Below are positions 5,979-9,041 of a stretch of DNA of 9,041 nucleotides, piece after piece. This DNA is from an uncultured Desulfotignum sp. (lineage in GTDB: Bacteria > Desulfobacterota > Desulfobacteria > Desulfobacterales > Desulfobacteraceae). The notes under the pieces were generated by a model, which worked only from the letters and a program-made list of their open reading frames with translations, ran no database searches and was not told the DNA's origin. Numbering within the stretch: position 1 is the first letter of the stretch; each line of letters starts with the position of its first letter. Position numbers and translations under genes: made by a program. The stretch is taken from NCBI GenBank assembly GCA_937951975.1, contig CALGAJ010000292.1:1-9041 (forward strand), written 5' to 3'.

Positions 5979-8420
5979 TCACATCAAAGAATAGGGATCC
6001 ACGTCAATGCCTAAAGAGATGTTGCGCAGGCGGTTCATGTCCGGATGGTTCTGCAATGCCTGGACCAGGGCGCTGATCTGGCGGAACGACGGGCTTTTGA
6101 CCACCAGCTGCCACCGGAACCGGGAGGAGATGCGCGGAATCGGGGCCTCGATGGGGCCTAAGATGTCAACGGCGGCAGCGGTTTCCGGGGAGGCCTCTTT
6201 GACCTGCGTGAGGATGGCGGCCGCGTCCATGGCCGCCTGTGCCACGGCGTCTTTTTTCGGGCCGGACAGTTTCACCAGGATCATGCGGGTGAAGGGCGGG
6301 TATTTCAAGGCTTTGCGGAACGGGATTTCCCGGTTGTAAAATGCGGTGACATCCTGGCGCCGGGCCGCCTCGATGGTGAAATGATCCGGGTTGTAGGTCT
6401 GCATGATCACGGTGCCGGGCACATCTCCCCGGCCGGCCCGGCCCGATACCTGGGCCAGCAGCTGAAAGGTCCGCTCCCCGGCCCGGAAATCCGGCAGGTT
6501 CATGGACAGGTCCGCACAGATCACGCCCACCAGGGTGATGGCGGGAAAATCATGCCCTTTGGCCAGCATCTGAGTGCCCACGATCAGGTCCACGGTGCGG
6601 TTCCGGATACTTTTGAGAAGCGCCAGGGCACTGCCTTTTTTCGCCGTGGAATCCTGGTCCATCCGGGCCAGCCGGGCATCGGGAAACATGGTTTTGAGCA
6701 GGGTTTCGATTTTTTCCGTGCCGAACCCGAAATTTTTTACGGCTTTTTTGCCGCAGGCCGGACACGCCGTGGATTCCGGCAGGCAGAACCCGCACAAATG
6801 GCATTTGTACCGGTGGGAACTCAAGTGCAGGGTCATGGTGATGTCGCAGTGCCGGCACTGGAGCGGCTGATGGCAGGCACTGCATGCGGGAAACGAGGCA
6901 AATCCCCGGCGGTTCAGAAAAATCAACGCCTGGTTGCCCGCCTCCAGACAGGCCCGGATGGCTCTGGCCAGCTCCGGGGTGATGATCCGGTCCATGGGCG
7001 GGGCATTATTGTATTTTTTCAAATCCACCAGGGTGATCTGCGGCAAAGGCCGGTCATTGATCCGGTGATGAAGATCCAGCTGCTGAAACCGCCCGGTCCG
7101 GACATTGTGAGCCGTCTGCACCGACGGGGTGGCCGATCCCAGCACTACCGGACAGCCGCACATGCGGGACCTGACCACGGCCAGGTCCCGGGCATTGTAC
7201 CGCAACCCGTTCTCCTGTTTGTAGGACCCGTCATGTTCCTCATCCACAATGATGATGCCGATATTGTCAAGCGGCGCAAAAATGGCAGACCTGGCTCCGA
7301 TTACAATGGACACCTTGCCGGTGGCGATGTTGTGCCACTGGTCCAGGCGCTCTCCCTGGGAGAGCATGGAATGGATCACGGCGATCTGTTCCCCGAACCG
7401 GGCCCTAAAGCGGCGCTCGGTCTGGGAGATCAACGCGATCTCCGGCACCAGCACAATGGCGGATTTTCCCCGGGCCACCGCATCGGCAGCCAGGCGCAAA
7501 TAGATTTCGGTTTTGCCGGACCCGGTCACCCCGGCCAGCAGGTAGGGCACAAATCCCTGATCCAGGCGGTTGATGACCGTGTTCACCGCGTTTGCCTGTT
7601 CCAAAGTCAGTTCCGGCGGGGTATCGGGTTCCACCGGGTCCCCGAAAGGATCCCGGCACACCCGGCGCTGGGTGACGGTGATCCAGCCGTCTTTTTCCAG
7701 CAGTTTGATCAGTCTCGGGGCCGTGGGCACCCGGCTTCGAAGGGCTGTCAGGGAGATCTCTTTTTTTTCTGCCACAAGGGTCAGGATCTGCTGCCGTTTC
7801 AGTGACAGTTTTCTGTCCGGGTCCGGCGGATTTTTTCCCGGGGAAATGAATTTTTCCAGGCGCGCGGAAGCGGCTTCTTTTTTCAGCACGGCCGTGACCG
7901 ACAGCCATCCGCTGTCCTGCATTTTTTTGAGCAGAGATCGCAAAGACGGGGAATCCACGGTATTGAGCAGCTGTTTCCGGCTGATGCCCTGCCGGGTGTC
8001 CGCCAGGGTCAGGATCCGGGATTCCACCGGAGACAGGCCCGGGTTGTCCAGGGCAGCCCGCCCCTGTGCCGTGGTCCGGACATGGGCCACATCCCGGCGG
8101 TCCAGCCCGGTGGGCAGGGCCGCCTTGATGGTCTCGCCCAGCGGATGCATGTAATAATCCGCCACCCACTTGAAAAAAGGGATTTCATTTTCCGGAAACA
8201 ACAGATGATCATCCAGGACATCCAGAATTTTTTTGGCGGTATATTTCCCGCTGTCTTTCCGGCCTCTCAGAATATATCCGGTGACCCGGCGTTTTCCAAA
8301 AGGCACCAGCACCCGCATGCCCGGCCGGCAGGTGTCGGACAGATAATCCGGCACGGCATACACAAAACTGTGAAGCATCGGCAGGGTCACTGCCACATCC
8401 ATGAAAGGCCATTGGGTCAT
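5979..8420 (-). CDS. priA: Primosomal protein N' (replication restart helicase PriA)
   Basis: PriA is the superfamily 2 DNA helicase that recognises stalled forks and reloads the replisome. The 813-residue product shows, in order, an N-terminal 3'-DNA-binding domain (from MDVAVTLP), a winged-helix region to about 270, and the helicase core. The core has Walker A GVTGSGKT at 297-304 and DEEH at 393-396, followed by GSATPS. A zinc-binding insert at 513-556 has the eight expected cysteines in CxxC pairs plus one extra. Next come GTQMLAKGHDFP from about 615 and the QVSGRAGRG arginine-finger motif near 660, and last a C-terminal domain. It is longer than E. coli PriA (732 residues) and close to the Bacillus protein (about 805), so the length is not abnormal. 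Start is uncertain: ATG 8420 was chosen, ATG 8402 aligns equally well, and TTG 8438 is possible. None has a clear Shine-Dalgarno sequence. Confidence 0.97.
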   Translation of the reverse strand: MTQWPFMDVAVTLPMLHSFVYAVPDYLSDTCRPGMRVLVPFGKRRVTGYILRGRKDSGKYTAKKILDVLDDHLLFPENEIPFFKWVADYYMHPLGETIKAALPTGLDRRDVAHVRTTAQGRAALDNPGLSPVESRILTLADTRQGISRKQLLNTVDSPSLRSLLKKMQDSGWLSVTAVLKKEAASARLEKFISPGKNPPDPDRKLSLKRQQILTLVAEKKEISLTALRSRVPTAPRLIKLLEKDGWITVTQRRVCRDPFGDPVEPDTPPELTLEQANAVNTVINRLDQGFVPYLLAGVTGSGKTEIYLRLAADAVARGKSAIVLVPEIALISQTERRFRARFGEQIAVIHSMLSQGERLDQWHNIATGKVSIVIGARSAIFAPLDNIGIIIVDEEHDGSYKQENGLRYNARDLAVVRSRMCGCPVVLGSATPSVQTAHNVRTGRFQQLDLHHRINDRPLPQITLVDLKKYNNAPPMDRIITPELARAIRACLEAGNQALIFLNRRGFASFPACSACHQPLQCRHCDITMTLHLSSHRYKCHLCGFCLPESTACPACGKKAVKNFGFGTEKIETLLKTMFPDARLARMDQDSTAKKGSALALLKSIRNRTVDLIVGTQMLAKGHDFPAITLVGVICADLSMNLPDFRAGERTFQLLAQVSGRAGRGDVPGTVIMQTYNPDHFTIEAARRQDVTAFYNREIPFRKALKYPPFTRMILVKLSGPKKDAVAQAAMDAAAILTQVKEASPETAAAVDILGPIEAPIPRISSRFRWQLVVKSPSFRQISALVQALQNHPDMNRLRNISLGIDVDPYSLM

Positions 8421-8428
8421 GGGCTTTA

Positions 8429-8438
8429 TTGTGCACAA
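8429..8438. promoter_or_regulatory. Perfect palindrome between priA and upp, possible operator
   Basis: TTGTGCACAA is a perfect 10-base palindrome whose near end is 8 bases upstream of the priA ATG at 8420. A second palindrome, ATTGCAAT, is at 8449-8456. The gap of 133 bases separates divergent genes, so a regulator or overlapping promoters could act here. No specific regulator can be named. Confidence 0.3.
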
Positions 8439-8472
8439 AAAAACAATTATTGCAATATCTCATCCAATAGTC

Positions 8473-8501
8473 TTGACTCGATTCCCGGATTTTAATAATT
8501 A
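8473..8501 (+). promoter_or_regulatory. Candidate promoter for upp
   Basis: TTGACT at 8473-8478 is a good -35 (5 of 6). The -10 is less clear: AATAAT at 8494-8499 matches 5 of 6 but has a short 15-base spacer, while TAATTA at 8496-8501 has a 17-base spacer and a poor match. The leader to the ATG at 8554 would be about 45-50 bases. No attenuator-like hairpin is visible in it. Confidence 0.35.
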
Positions 8502-8542
8502 AAGCAGAACTTGTCTTCATCCATACCCAACCATATTTGATA

Positions 8543-8548
8543 AAGGAG
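8543..8548 (+). promoter_or_regulatory. Shine-Dalgarno sequence for upp
   Basis: AAGGAG lies 5 bases before the ATG at 8554 and fixes the start of upp. Confidence 0.75.
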
Positions 8549-8553
8549 ATATT

Positions 8554-9041
8554 ATGGCTGTTTTTGTGGGGGACCATCCCCTCATCAAGCATAAACTGGG
8601 ACTCATGCGCAAAAAAGATATTTCCACCAAGGATTTCAGGGAGTTGTCTTCCGAGGTGGCCAGGCTTCTGACCTATGAGGCCACCAAACATCTGGACACG
8701 GAGAAAAAGATGGTGGACGGCTGGGCCGGCCCGGTGGAAATCGAAGGGATCAAGGGCAAGAAAATCACCATTGTACCGATTCTGCGGGCAGGCCTTGGCA
8801 TGATGGACGGGGTCCTGGACCTGATCCCCTCGGCCAAGGTGAGTGTGGTGGGGTTTTACCGGGATGAACAGACCCTGACGCCGGTGCAGTATTATGTCAA
8901 AACCGCATCCGCCATGGAAGAGCGCATTGCATTGATCCTGGATCCCATGCTGGCCACCGGCGGCACCCTGATCGCCACCATCGACCTGCTCAAGCAGGCC
9001 GGGTGCACCAAAATCATGGGCCTGTTTCTGGTGGCGGCCCC
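8554..9041 (+). CDS. upp: Uracil phosphoribosyltransferase Upp, 3' end beyond window
   Basis: Upp converts uracil and PRPP to UMP and pyrophosphate in pyrimidine salvage. The 162 visible codons cover about three quarters of a protein that is usually near 208 residues, and the frame is still open at the right edge. Family features are the conserved N-terminal stretch [12 protein letters not shown] at 8-19, the PILRAGLGM block at 75-83, the segment GFYRDEQTL at 100-108, and the PRPP-binding loop LDPMLATGG at 129-137. The uracil-binding C-terminal segment lies outside the window. The start is fixed by a good ribosome binding site. It is divergent from priA. No uracil permease gene is visible, although one could follow beyond the edge. 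Confidence 0.95.
   Translation, partial: MAVFVGDHPLIKHKLGLMRKKDISTKDFRELSSEVARLLTYEATKHLDTEKKMVDGWAGPVEIEGIKGKKITIVPILRAGLGMMDGVLDLIPSAKVSVVGFYRDEQTLTPVQYYVKTASAMEERIALILDPMLATGGTLIATIDLLKQAGCTKIMGLFLVAA

Noticed and set aside
6381..7805. A 474-codon open frame on the plus strand, antisense to priA
   Set aside because: Its translation is rich in Gly, His, Gln, Arg and Pro without any domain, as expected from the complement of a GC-rich coding gene, and priA on the other strand has all its motifs intact.

Overview
The window is ordinary GC-rich bacterial chromosome with tightly packed genes and no mobile element, CRISPR array, rRNA or tRNA that I could see. The gene content (a lipid-transport Mla/MCE operon, PriA with a long middle region, Upp) and codon style suggest a Gram-negative bacterium with an outer membrane, most likely a Desulfobacterota (Desulfobacter/Desulfotignum-like) relative. 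That placement is an inference from general familiarity, not from a search.

Layout. Positions 1-646 (minus) hold the 5' part of a PrmA-like methyltransferase gene that runs off the left edge. It is divergent, across 93 AT-rich bases with candidate promoters on both strands, from a full-length prmA (740-1666, plus). prmA is the first gene of a five-gene chain in which every junction overlaps by 4-8 bases: prmA, an MlaE-type permease with a fused N-terminal STAS domain, an MlaF-type ATPase, an MlaD-type MCE protein with a long helical tail, and a PqiC-like outer-membrane lipoprotein (ends 5249). The four downstream products form a plausible envelope lipid transporter: ATPase and permease in the inner membrane, the MCE protein in the periplasm, and the lipoprotein at the outer membrane.

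Convergent to this operon is a small exported protein gene (5354-5848, minus) with a good ribosome binding site, a candidate promoter, and a possible frameshifted proline-rich tail. Upstream of it on the same strand is priA (5979-8420, minus), the replication-restart helicase. priA is divergent from upp (8554 to the right edge, plus; 3' end missing), which encodes uracil phosphoribosyltransferase. The 133-base gap between them carries a perfect 10-base palindrome beside the priA start.

I did not find an undescribed biological system. The points most worth a second look are the paired divergent PrmA paralogues, the hybrid Mla/Pqi composition of the transporter with an atypical STAS site, and the possible frameshift at the end of the exported protein gene. 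No stretch longer than 300 bases lacks a gene.
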